Shown here piece by piece: positions 1-13,791 of a DNA stretch of 64,000 nt. The position numbers and the translations under genes were made by a program. Source of the stretch: Chloranthus sessilifolius. Taxonomy: Eukaryota; Streptophyta; Magnoliopsida; Chloranthales; Chloranthaceae. Each line of letters starts with the position of its first letter. Within the stretch, counting starts at the first letter, position 1. Location: assembly GCA_021018995.1 (NCBI GenBank), contig CM037598.1, positions 66,358,671 through 66,422,670 of the forward strand, read 5' to 3'. The notes below the pieces were generated by a model. The model was not told the origin of the DNA. It did no database searches and was given only the letters and a program-made list of their open reading frames with translations.

Positions 1-3000
1 CGCGCTTTCAAATTGAAGTACGTCACAGTCTATCGCGCATTCATGTTCGAGCGTGTAATTATTAATTGCGCATTCATATTCATTCATTTCAAGCATATCA
101 CTGTCTATCGCACATTTATGTTCATGTACATCACTATCTATCTCGTATTCATATTCATGCATGTCACTATAGGTCGCGCATTTATATTAATACATGTGAC
201 AATCTATCGTGCATTCATATTCATTAATGTTTGTGGATGTCAAATTATCAATCGCGCATTCATGTTCATGCATGTTACTATCTTTCGCATATATATTCAT
301 TCAAGTTCATGGATGTTAGACCATCAATCATGTATTCATGTTTATACATCTCACTATCTATCTCACATTCATGTTCAAGCATGTCACTGTCTGTCCATGT
401 TCATATACGACATAATCTATCACACATTCATAGTCACGCATGTCAATATCTATTTATGTTCGTTCATGTCACAATCTATCGTGCATTCATGTTCATACAA
501 ATAACTATCCATCGCGCATTCATGTTCATTATCTATCCATGTTCATGCATGTCACTATCTATCGTGCATTCATGTTCATTCATGATCATGCCTGTCGTTA
601 TCTATCGTGCATTCATGTTCATGCATGTCGTTATATATCACGCATTTATGCTCATGCATGTCACTATCAATCGCACATTCAAGTTCATTCATGTTCATGC
701 ATGTCACTATCAATCGCGCATTCAAGTTCATTCATGTTCATGCATGTCACTATCAATCATGCATCTATGTTCGTATATGTCACTATCTATCGCGTATTTA
801 TGTTCATGCATGTCACTATCTATTCATATTCATGCATATCACTTGTCTTACGCATCCACATTCACGCATGTTATTATCTATCTCGCATATATATTTAAGT
901 ATGTCACTATCTATCGCGCATTTATGTTCATTTATATTCATGTATGTCATAATCAATCGCGTATTTATATTCATTCATTTCATGCATGTCACTATCTATC
1001 ACGCATTCACGTTCATGCGTGTCACTATCTATCGCGCATTCACGTTCATGCATGTCACTATCTATCACGCTTTCATGTTCATGGATGTCAAACTATCAAT
1101 CGCACAATTATATTCATATATGTCACTATCTTTTGCACATTCATGTTCATTCATGTTCATGGCTGTAAAACTATCAATCACGCATTCATGCGCATGCATG
1201 TCACTAGCTATCGTGCATTCATATTCATTCAAGTGCATGCCTGTCACTATCTATCGAGAATTCATATTCATACATGTCACTATCTATCTATGGTCATGTA
1301 AGTCACTATCTATTACACATTCTTATTTATTTATAACATTCTCTATTAATATTCATACATGTCACTATCAATCGTGTTTTCATGTTCATGCATGTCATTA
1401 TCTATCGTACATTCAATTTCGTGCAAGTCACTGTCTATCCATGTTCAAGCATATTACTATTTATCTCTCATTCATTTTCATTCTTGCTCAGGCATGTCAG
1501 TATCTATCGCACAATTATGTTCATTCATATTCATACATTTCACTATCAATCGCATATTAATATTCATGCATGTCATTATCAATCCATGGTCATGCAGGTC
1601 ACTATCTACTGCGCATTTATGTTCATGCATGTCATTACCTATCGCACATTTAAGTTGAAGTACGTTACTATCTATCGCGCATTTAGGTTCATTCATGTTC
1701 ATGCGTGTCATTATCAATCACGCATTCTTATTCATTCATTTTATGCATGTCACTATCTATCACGCATTTACGTTCATGTATGTCATTATCTATCGCGCAT
1801 TCATCCTTATGCATGTCATTATCGATCGCGCATGCATATTCATGCTTGTCACTATATTTCGAGCATTCATATTCATTCATGTCATGAATGTCAAACTATT
1901 AATTACGCATTCATATTCATCCATGTCACTATCAATCGCACATCCATGTTCACACTTATCACTATCTATCCATATTCATGCATATTACAATCTATCGCAC
2001 ATTCACATTCACGCATGTCACTATCTATCCATGTTCATGCATATCACAATCTATCACGCATTCATGTTCATGCAAATAACTATCTACCGTTCATTCATAT
2101 TAATTATCTATTTATATTTAGGTATATCAATATCTATTACACATTCATGTTCATGGATGTCACTATCTATCGTGCATTGATGTTTATGTATGTCACTATA
2201 TATCGCGCATTTAAGTTCATTCATTTTAAAGCATGTCAATATAAATCGCGCATTTATGTTCATTCATGTCACTATTTATCGCGCATTAATATTCATTCAT
2301 GGTCATGATCATGAATGTCAAACTAACAATCGCACATTCATATTAATATGTCACTATCTTTCGCGCATTCAAGTTAATAGATGTAAGATTATAAATCATG
2401 CATTCATGCATGCCACTATCTATCCATATTCATGCATGTCACTATCTATTGCACATTCATGTTCACACATGTCATTATCTATCGCACATATATATTTAAG
2501 TATGTCACTATCCATCACGCATTTTTATTTATTTAAGTATGCCACTATCTTTCGCACGTTCATGTTCATTCATGTTCATGATTGTAAGACTATCAATCGC
2601 GCATTCATGCACATGCATGTCACTAGTTATCATGCATTCATGTTCATTTATGTGCATGCATGTCACTGTCTATCAAGAATTTATGTTCATGCATGTCACT
2701 ATCTATCTATGTTAATGTATGTCACTATCTATTGAGCATTCAAGTTCATTTATATTACTCTATCAATATTCATGCATGTCACTATCAATCGCACATTCAT
2801 GTTAATGCATGTCACTATCTATCGCGCATTCAATTTTGTGCATGTCCCTGTATATCCATGTTCAAGCATATTACTATTTATCACTCATTCATATTCATTC
2901 TTGTTCTGGTATGTCAGTATCTACCGCACAATTAAGTTCATTTATGTTCATACATGTCACTATCAATAGCACATTAATATTCATGCATGTCACTATCTAT

Positions 3001-6000
3001 CCATGGTCATGCAGGTCACTATCTACTGCGCAATCATGTTTATGCATGTCATTATCTATCACACATTTAAGTTGAAGTTTGTTACTATCTATTACACATT
3101 TAGGTTAATTCATGTTCATGAATGTCACTATCAATCGCGTATTCTTATTCATTCATTTCATACATGTCACTAACTATCACTCATTCACGTTCATGTATGT
3201 CACTATTTATTGCATATTCTTGTTCATGCATGTCACTATCGATCGTGCATTCATATTCATGCTTATCACTATCTATCGAGCATTCATGTTCATTCATTTT
3301 CATGGATGTCAATCTATCAATTGCGCATTCATGTTCATGCATGTCACTATCAATCTCACATTTATGTTCACGCTTATCACTATCTATCATATTCACGCAT
3401 GTCACAATCTATCGCACATTCACATTCACGCATGTCACTATCTATCCATGTTCATACATATTTTAATCTATCGTGCATTTATTTTCATTCAAATAACTAT
3501 CTATCGCGCATTCATGTTCATTATCTATCCATGTTCAGACATGCCAATATATATCACGCATTCATGTTTAAGGATGTCGCTATCTATCGCACACTAATGT
3601 TTAAGTATGTCGCTATTTATCGCGCATTCAAGTTTATTCATTTTAACGTATGTCACTATAAATCACGCATTTACGTTCATTCATTTCATACATCTCACTA
3701 TCTATCGCACATTAATGTTTATTCATGTCACTATCTATCGCGCATTCTTATTCATTCATGATCATGGAGGTCAAACTATCAATCGCACATTCATATTAAT
3801 GTATGTCACTATCTTTCACACATTCAAGTTCATGGTTGTAAGATTATAAATCATGATTCATATTCCTACATGTCACTATCTCTCTATGTTCATGCATGTC
3901 ATTATCTATTGCGCATTCATTTTCACGCATGTCATTATCAATCGCGCACATATATTTAAGTATATCACTATCTATCGCGCATTCATATTCATTTATGTTC
4001 ATGCATGTTATAATCAATCATGCATTTATATTCATTTATTTCATGCATGTCAGTATCTATTCCGCATTTATGTTCATGCATGTCACTATCTATCACGTAT
4101 TTATATTCATTCATGTTCAGGGATGTAAAACTATCAATCGCACAATCACATTCATGTTTGTCACTATCTTTCACACGTTCATGTTCATTCATGTTCATGG
4201 CTGTAAGACTATCAATCGCGCATTCTTGCGCATGCATGTCACTAGCTATAGTGCATTCATGTTCATTCATGTACATGCATACCACTATCTATCGAGAATT
4301 CATGTTCATGCATGTCACTATCTATATATGTTCATATATGTCACCATCTATTACGCATTCAAGTTCATTCCTATCACTCTCTATTAATGTTCATGCATGT
4401 CACTATCAATCGCGCATTTATGTTCACATATATCACTATCTATCGTGTATTCAATTTTGTGCCTATTTATCCATGTTCAAGCATGATTCTATTTATCACT
4501 CTTCCATGTTTATTCTAGTTCAGGCATGTCAGTATCTATCACGCAATTATGTTCATTCATGTTCATACATATCACTATCAATCGCGTATTAATATTCATG
4601 CATGTCACTATCTATCCATGATCATATAGGTCATAATCTACTACGGATTCATGTTTATAATACCATTATATATCGCGCATTCAAGTTAAAGTATGTTACT
4701 ATCTATCATGCATTTAAGTTTATAAACATTCATGTGTGTCACTATCAATCGCACATTCTTTGTCATTCAATTTATGCATGTCACTATCTATCGTGTATTT
4801 ACGTATGTTACTATTTATCGCGTATTCATGTTTATGTATGTCACTATCGATCACGCATTCATATTCATGCTTGTCACTATCTATCGAGCATTCATGCTCA
4901 TTCATATTCATAGATGCCAAACTATCAATCGTGTATTCAGGTTCATGCATGTCTCTATCAATTGCACATTCAGGTTCACGCTTGTCACTATCTATCTATG
5001 TTCACACATGTTATAATCTATCATACATTCACGCTCATGCATATCACTATCTATCCATGTTGATGCATGTCACAATCTATCGTGTATTCTTGTTCATACA
5101 AATAACTATCAACCGTGCATTCATTTTCATTATCTATCCATGTTATGGCATGTCAATATTTATCGCGTGTTCAAGTTCATTCATTTTCAGGAATGCCATT
5201 ATAAATCGTATATTTATGTTCATTCATTTCATGTAAGTTACTATCTATCGCGCATTAATGCTCATTCATGTCACTATCTATCGCGCATTCATGTTTATTC
5301 ATGATCATGAATGTCAAACTATCAATCATACATTCATATTAATATATGTCACTATCTTTCGCACATTCAAGTTCATAGATTATAAATTATAAATCGTCCA
5401 TTCATGGTCTTGCATGTGACTATTTATCCATATTCATGCATGTTACTATCTATTGCTCCTTTATGTTCACGCATGTCACTATCTATCAGACATATATATT
5501 TAAGTATGTCACTATCTATCACGCATTTATGTTCATTTATGTTTATGCTTATTATAATTAATAGCACATTTATGCTCATTCATTTCGTGCATGTCACTAT
5601 CAATCGCACATTAATATTCATGCATGTCACTATCTATCCATGGTCATGCAGGTCTCTATCTACTGTGCATTCTTGTTCATACATGTCATTATCTATCGCA
5701 CATTCAAGTTAAAGTATATTACTATCTATCGTATATTTACGTTCATTCATGTTCATGCGTGTCACTATCAATCGCGCATTCTTGTTCATTTATTTCATAC
5801 ATTTCACTATCTATCGCGCATTCACGTTCATGTATGTCATATCTATTCCGTATTTATGTTTATGAATATCACTATCGATCGCGCATTCGTATTCATACTT
5901 GTCACTACCTATCGAGCATTCGTGTTCATTCATGTTCATAGATGTCAAACTATTAATCGCGTATTCATATTCATGCATGTCACTATTAATCGCACATTCA

Positions 6001-9000
6001 TGTTCACGTTTGTCACTATCTATTCATGTTGACACATGTCACAATCTACCGCATATTTATGTTCACGCATGTCACTATCTATCCATGTTCATGCATGTCA
6101 CAATCTATCACATATTCATATTGATGCAAATAACTATCTACGAAGCATTCATATTCATGAATGTTATTATCTATTGCGCATTTATGTTTAAGTATGTCAC
6201 TATGTATCGCGCGTTCATATTCATTAATTTTCAGGCATGTCACTATAAATCGCTCATTTATGTTCATTCATTTCGTGCATGTCATTATCTATCACATATT
6301 AATATTCATTCATGTCACTATCTATCACGTATTCATATTCATTCATGATCATGGATGTCAAACTATTAATTGCACATTCATGTTATTATATGTCACTATC
6401 TTTCGCACATTCAAGTTCATGGACGAAAGATTATAAATCATGCATTCATGTTCCTGCATGCCACTATCTATCGTGTATTCATGTGCATGTCAAATCTATT
6501 GAGAATTCATGTTCATGCATGTCAATATCTATCTATGTTCATGCATGTCACTATCTATTATGCATTCAAGTTCATTCATGTCACTATCTATCAATGTTCA
6601 TGCATATCACTATCAATCGCGCATTCAGGTTTGTGCAAGTCACAAACTATCGTACATTTATGTTAATGCAAGTCACAATCTATCATGCATTCATGTTCAT
6701 TTAGGTTCTTGCATGTCACTATCTATCATACATTCATGTTCATGCAAGTCACTATCTATCGCACATTCTTGTTCATGCAAGTCACTATCTATCGTGCATT
6801 CATTTTCATTTATATTCTTTCAGGTCACAATCTATCACGCATTCATATTCATGCATGTCACTATCTATCGCGCATTAATGTTCATTCATGTTCATACATG
6901 TCACTATCTATCACAGATTGATGTTCATAAATGTCACTATCTATCAATGTTTATGCACGTCACTATCTATAGCGCATTCATGTTCATTCATGTTTATGCA
7001 TGTCACTACCAATCGTGCATCCATGTTAATGTGTGTCACTATCTATCGCACATTCATGTTCATTCCAATTCATGCATATCACTATCTATCCTACATTCAT
7101 GTTCACGCATGTCACTATCTATCTCTCATTCATGATCATGTATGTCACTAGCTATCACGCATTCATGGTTATGGATGTCACTATCTATTCATGTTCATGC
7201 ATGTCACTATCTATTATGCATTCATATTCATGCATGTCATTATCTATCGTACATTTATATTTAAGTATGTCACTATCTATCGCACATTCATGTTTAAGCA
7301 TATCACTCTCAATCGCTAATTACTGTTCATTTATTTCATGCAGGTCACTATCTATCGCACATTCATGTTTATATAAGTCACTATCTATCACAAATTCTTG
7401 TTCATATAAGTCATTATCTATCGTGTATTCATTTCATTCATGTTCTTATAAGTCACAATCTATCATGCATTCATGCTCATGCATGTTACTATCTATCACG
7501 CATTGATGTTCATTCATGTCACTATCTATCAATGTTCATGCATGTCACTATCTATCGCGAGTTCATATTCATCCATATCCATGCATGTCACTATCTATTA
7601 CGCCTTTGTGTTCATGTATTTCACTATCTATCATACATTTATGTCATTATCTATCCATGTTCGTGCATGTCATGATTTATCACGCATTCATGTTTCGGTA
7701 TGTCACTATGTATCGCGCAATCACGTTAATTCATATTCATTAATCTCACTATCTATCGAGAATTCATGTTCATACATGTCACTATCTATCTATATTCATG
7801 CATGTCATTATCTATTGCGCATTCAAGTTCATTCTTGTCACTATCTATCAATATTCATACATGTCATTATCAATCGCGTATTCAGGTTCGTACTTGTCAC
7901 TATCTATTGTACATTTATGTTCTTACATGTCACTATCTATCAAACTTTTATGTTCATATAAGTTACTATCTATCACACATTCATGTTCATACAAGTCACT
8001 ATCAATCTCATATTCATTTTCATTCATGTTTTTTAGGTCATAATCTATCACACATTTATGTTCATGCGTGTCACTATTTATCAATGTTCATGCATGTCAC
8101 TATCTATTGCATTCATGTTCACGCATGTCATTATTTATCGCGCATATATATTTAAGTATTTCACTATCTATCGCGCATTCATGTTCATTTATGTTCATAC
8201 ATGTTATAATCAATCACGCATTTATGTTCAGTCATTTCATGCATGTCACTATCTATCGCACATTCACGTTTATACATGTCCCAATCTATCGCGCATTCAT
8301 GTTCAAAGATGCCCAACTATCAATCGCACAATTATATTCTTGTATGTCACTATCTTTCGCACATTCATGTTCATTCATGTGCATTCATGTCACTATCTAT
8401 CAAAATTTCATGTTTATGCATGTCACTATCTCTCTATGTTCATATATGTCACAATCTATTGCGCATTCAAGTTCATTTATATCACTCTCTATCAATGTTC
8501 ATACATGTCACTATTAATCGGCATTCATGTTCATGCATGCCACTATCTATCGCGCATTCAATTTTGTGCATGTCAATGTCTATCCATGTTCGAGCATGTC
8601 AATATTTATCACTCATTCATGTTCATTCTTATTCAGGCATGTCAATATCTATCATGTAATTATCTTCATTCATGTTCATATATGTCACTATTAATCGGGC
8701 ATTAATGTTCAGGCATGTCACTATCTATCCATGGTCATGCAGGTCACTATCTACTATGGATTCATCTTCATGCATGTCATTATCTATCTATCACATTCAA
8801 ATTGAAGTATGTTACTATCTCTTACGCATTTAGGTTCATTTATGTTCATGCATGTCACTATCAATCGCGCATTCTTGTTCATTCATTTCATGCATGTCAC
8901 TATCTATCGCGCATTCATACTCATATATATCACTATCTATCGCGTATTCATATTTATGCATGTCACTATCGATCGCACATTCATATTCATATTTTTCACT

Positions 9001-11519
9001 ATCTATCGAGCATTCATATTCATTCATGTTCATGAATGTCAAACTATCAATCGTGATTCATGTTTAGGCATGTCACTATCACTTGTGCATTCATATTCAC
9101 GTTTGTCACTATCTATCCATATTCACGTATATCATAATCTATCGTACATTCACATTCACGTATGTTATTATTTATCCATGTTCATGCATGTCACAATCTA
9201 TCGCGCATTCATATTCATGTTGTTCACTATCTATCGAGTATTAATGTTCATTCATGTCCATAGATGTCAAACTATCAATCACGCATTCATGTTTAGACAT
9301 GTCACTATCAATCGCACATTCATATTCACACTTGTCACTATCTATCCATGTTCACGCAAGTCACAATCTATCTCACAATCATGTTCATGCATGTCACTAT
9401 TTATCCATGTTCATGCCTGTGTCAATCTATCGCACATTTATATTCATGCAAATAACTATCTACCGCGCATTCATATTTATAGATGTTGCTATCTATCATA
9501 CATTCATGTTCAAGGATGTCACTATCTATTGTGCATTCATGTTTAAGTATGTCACTATCTATCATGCGTTCAAATTCAATCATTTTCAGGCATGTCACTA
9601 TAAATCACGCATTTATGTTCATTAATGTCACTATTTATCACACATTCATGTTCATTCATGATCATGGATGTCAAACTATCAATCACACATTCATGTCAAT
9701 GCATATCACTATCATTCGCACATTCAAGTTTATAGATATAAGATTAAAAATCGTGCATTCATATTCCTGCATGTCATTATCTGTCCATGTTCATGCATGT
9801 TACTATCTATTACGCATTCATATTCACGTATGTCATTATCTATCGGGCATATATATTTAAGCATGTCACTATCTATCATGCATTCATGTTTATTTATGCA
9901 TATGTATGTTATAATCAATCACGTATTTATGTTCATTCATTTCTTGTATGTCACTATCTATCGTGCATTCATGTTCGTGCATGTCACTATCTATCGCGCA
10001 TTATATTCATTTATATTCATGGATGTCAAACTATCAATCGTACAATCATATTCTTATATGTCACTATCTTTCGTATGTTCATGTTCATTCATGTTCATGG
10101 TTGTAAGACTATCAACTACGCAGTCATGCGCATGTCTGTCACTAGCTATCGTGTATTCATGTTCATCCATGTGCTTACATGTCACTATCTATCGAGAATT
10201 CATATTCATGAATATCACTATCTATCTATGTTCATATATGTCACTATTTATTGCGCATTCAAGTTCATTCATATCACTCTCTATCAATGTTCATGCGTGT
10301 CGCTATCAATTACGCATTCATGTTCATGCATGTCACTATCTATCTCGCATTCAATTTTATGCATATCACTCTATTCATGTTCAAGCATGTCACTATTTAT
10401 CACTCAATCATGTTCATTCTTGTTCAGGCATATCAGTATCTATCGTGTAATTATGTTCATTCCTATTCATATATGTCACTATCAGTCACACATTAATATT
10501 CATGCATGTCACTATCTATCCATGGTCATGCAAGTCATAATCTAATGCACATTCATGTTCATGCATGTCATTATCTATCACACATTCAAGTTGAAGTATG
10601 TTACTAACTATTGCGTATTTAAGTTCATTCATGTTCATACATGTCACTATTAATCGTGCATTCTTGTTCATTCATTTCATGTATGTCACTATCTATCACG
10701 CATTCACGTTTATGTATGTCACTATCTATTGTGTATTCATATTCATGCATGTCATTATCGGTCACACATTCATATTTATGATTGTCACTATCTATCGAGC
10801 TTTCATGTTCATTCATGTTCATTCATATTCATAGATGTCAAACTATCAATCGCGCATTCATGTTCATCCATGTCACTATCAATCGTACATTCATATTCAT
10901 GCTTGTCACTATCTATATATGTTCACGCATGTCACAATCTATCGAACATTCACGTTCACGCGTGTCACTATCTATCTATGTTCATGCATGTCTCAATCTA
11001 TCATGCATTTATATTCATGAAAATAACTATCTATCATACATTCATGTTCATTATCTATCAATGTTCAGGCATGTCAATATCTATCGCGCATTAATGTTCA
11101 TCGATGGCACTGTCTATCGCGCATTCATGTTTAAGTATATCACTATCTATCGCGCATTCAAGTTCATTCATTTTCAGGCATGTCATTATAACTCGTGCAT
11201 TTATGTTTATTCATTTCATATTTGTCACTATCTATCGCGCATTAATGTTTATTCATGTCACTATCTATCGCGCATTCATGTTCATTCAAGATCATGGATG
11301 TCAAACTATCAATCGCACATTCATGTTAATGCATGTCACTATCTTTCGCACATTCAAGTTTATGGATATAATATTATAAATCGTGAATTCATATTCCTGC
11401 ATATCAGTATTTATCGCCCATTCATGTTCATGTATGTCACTATCTATCCATGTTCATGCATGTCACTATCTATTGTGCATTCATACTCACACATGTCATT
11501 ATCTATCGCGCATATATAT
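1..11519. repeat. 33-bp minisatellite array, block 1
   Basis: The block is a continuous run of diverged units of about 33 bp. Each unit holds a core like CACTATCTATCGCGCATT followed by TCATGTTCATGCATG. The 33-bp step is direct: at 6721 and 6754 the same ATCTATC core recurs. Length variants are common: a unit of about 26 bp that lacks GCGCATT, and longer ones with an extra TTCATTCATG-type insert. Because 33 is a multiple of three, frames stay open and read as 11-residue peptides (HACHYLSRIHV, MHVTIYRAFMF, CMSLSIAHSCS); I regard these as non-coding. Unusual variant units (for example TTGAAGTA at 15, 1657, 3074, 8804 and 10593) return every 1.4-1.8 kb, showing higher-order repeats. Satellite character is seen directly; chromosomal location is unknown. 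Confidence 0.97.
11515..11519. other. Target-site duplication TATAT (left copy)
   Basis: TATAT here and at 13792-13796 flank the solo LTR. Five base pairs is the size made by gypsy integrases. The satellite reads through without a break once the LTR and one copy are removed. Confidence 0.9.
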
Positions 11520-12829
11520 TGTGATGACTCAACTTTTCCAATCCTCATGATATAGGAAAGGTTAGTTCGCTAACTTATTGATTTCTCAATAAGCCGCATA
11601 TCAATATAAAGCCGACAATATAAGCATAGTTCTAAATAGAAATAAAACTAATAAGATAAGAACACTTCTCATACCATCGATATATCTCAAAAGGGAACCA
11701 AGAAGAACCACCGGTGATGGCCAATCCAATAACCTAAATAATGGTTCCTAATGATGGTTCCTCAGAATAATATCAAAAAATATCCAAACAAGGCCTTGGG
11801 TCCATAATTCAAAAAGATTCTAAGACAAAAGTATACCAAATAAGTAAACTTAGATCAGGGAAAGAACTCCTATGCTGGGATCTCTAGCTCCTCCCCAGGG
11901 ATGCAGTTAGAGTCCTCTAAATCAAGGTTGTCAAAGCCTAAGTCAGTCTCAGCACCTGTGACATATAGTCAGGGTGAGCTAACATCGTAGGTTAGTGGAG
12001 GAAACTTATTTATTCACATTTTATCATAAGCAATTGTTTTCAAAGATAAAAATCGGATCAGATATGGTTTTCAAAATATGCTTTGATTACTAAATTCCAA
12101 TTCTAAAACAGTATGCCAAAAGAGAAATTTAACAGGTCCAAAGTTCTTATGTTATCAGAGTCTGATTTCATGTATGCTTCTTGCCTTAAATTTATAACTT
12201 AAGCTTATCTCTCAAATTAATATATTATGAGGACGAAAGTATTATCGATAGGAAATCTTACTAACCATCGCCATTCAAAGAACCCTTTTTCTAAAAGTGC
12301 AACAAGCCCTTGCATCACGAGGGAAACTTGTGCTAGGCTGATTTACCGTCAACACGATTTGTAGGATCTAGGATTTCATTCTAATTAACCTCAAATTAAA
12401 TACGGATATTAAACATATCGGATTTTATGTAGTTAATACATTTCTAGATTTTTTGAGTTCTAATACATATTTTAGATTCAAAGATGAGGCTCTGATGTTC
12501 TGAAATTTTGGAGTTCATATTTATTGCAAAGTTTATTCAGAATTTCTTAAGTTGAAGTAATGCTACTCAACATCATGTTTATATTCTAATAATTTCAGGA
12601 TCTATGCTTGAAAGTAGATTAACAATGCTTATATAAAATGGCATAAGTTTTAAGGTTCCCCTACCTTGACTTTGAATTGGTCTAAGTCCTCACAGAGGTC
12701 TCCACATTGGACTCTTCCAATTTAGAACCTACAAGGATTAACACCACCATGTGTTAATGGAGTCTACAAGTCCAAACAAAGCTCCCCATAAAGTTTCCAA
12801 GAAAATTTAGAAAGCCAGAAATAGGACAA

Positions 12830-13010
12830 AATTCGATCATCGAATTCCAAATTCGATGGTCGAATTGGAATTCGATGTTCGAATTTAAATTTGACCATCG
12901 AATTCCTCCAAAAGTGCATCAGTCAGAAAATCCAAAATTCGATCATCGAATTTCATTTCGATGCTCGAATTTTGAATTCAAAGTTCAAATTTAAATTCAA
13001 ACTTCGAATT
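12830..13010. repeat. TTCGA/ATCGAAT palindromic cluster in solo LTR 1
   Basis: A low-complexity stretch is made of short inverted motifs such as AATTCGATGGTCGAATT and TTCGAAT. It can fold on itself in many registers. A matching cluster lies at 16320-16460 in the second solo LTR of the same family, so it belongs to the LTR. Function is unknown. Confidence 0.75.
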
Positions 13011-13495
13011 TCTCTAGGTCTATGCTGTTTAAAAAATTTGTTCTTCCTAACTTGATGTTTCGTCCAAAAACCAAACTGTCATTAATTCTATTTCCACAGT
13101 TTGTCTAATCTAATCTAGATAAAAATAACTTAACCAAAAGAATTTTCAAAGCCTACCTCTTGAGGTTGATTCCTTCGGCTTTCGTTGATTCAAAAATCCA
13201 AGCGCCAAATCGAATCCACGAGCTTCAATCAATCGGACTCCAGATTCAGTCCTTCTCTAACATTGCTGCTAGAGCAATAGTTAGCCCAAATTCTTCACAC
13301 AGGTATCCACTCTCCCCTACCTTATCAATATTTCAAAGCAAAACAGAGGTTATACTCAAGGTTTGTATACGGCTGAGATGGGGAGAGTGAGTGTAATCAC
13401 ACGGGATCAAAGCAAAGGCAACAAAGAAATTTGCAGGAGCTTCAAGCTTTTGGTTCTCATGTGAGGGAGAAAGAATGAAACTTCTCCTTCACTCT

Positions 13496-13512
13496 TCTCC
13501 CTTTATAATATT
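13496..13512 (-). promoter_or_regulatory. TATA-like element of solo LTR 1
   Basis: Read on the minus strand, TATTATAAAGGGAGAAG lies mid-LTR, in the place where the other LTRs carry TATAAGAGAG or TATAAGAAGG. It is probably the LTR core promoter. Assignment rests on position and sequence only. Confidence 0.45.
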
Positions 13513-13791
13513 AATTTCCTATCCAAAATATCATGATATTTGACCAAAATATCATGATCTTTTATTTACTAGTCTATCCACTTAACTTGAATTTAGTTTC
13601 AATGTTAAGCACAAACATACTTCTCAATGTATAAGTTATCAAAACAGGACTTCTTCAATTCCAAATCAGAAATCCTTTTGACCAAATTTTTTCTTTTAGG
13701 CTTACCAAATACCCATAATTCCACACATAACTTTTTTGGGTACACTTATCGAGGTAATTAAAATCGGGTCTAAATTATTCTGGATATTACA

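Larger units (their letters stand above)
11520..13791 (-). mobile_element. Solo LTR (gypsy, Tekay-like) in the satellite
   Basis: A 2272-bp insertion starts TGTGATGACTC and ends GGATATTACA, the reverse complement of an LTR beginning TGTAATATCC and ending in TCA-CA. It is flanked by a perfect 5-bp duplication TATAT (11515-11519 and 13792-13796). Removing it rejoins the satellite motif GCATATATATTTAA exactly. No primer site, polypurine tract or coding region is present, so it is a solo LTR left by LTR-LTR recombination. It shares blocks with the LTRs at 15566, 41640, 45826 and 54272: the GCACAAGTTTCCCTC-type block (here reversed near 12340) and the ACTATACGTCACAGGTG-type block (reversed near 11960). 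Confidence 0.93.

Noticed and set aside
1065-4950. Minus-strand acidic repeat ORFs (NEHECAIDSDMHEHE type)
   Set aside because: They are the reverse reading of the same satellite unit, open in one minus frame only.
13-11555. Long overlapping ORFs (up to 356 codons) with 11-residue repeats, as a possible repeat-protein family
   Set aside because: The unit length is a multiple of three and its consensus happens to lack stops in all three forward frames. With 11 codons per frame this is quite likely by chance. Frames drift with unit variants and no start context or domain is seen.
13160-13390. 76-codon ORF in the first solo LTR
   Set aside because: It lies inside an LTR whose family is non-coding and has no counterpart frame in the sister LTR.
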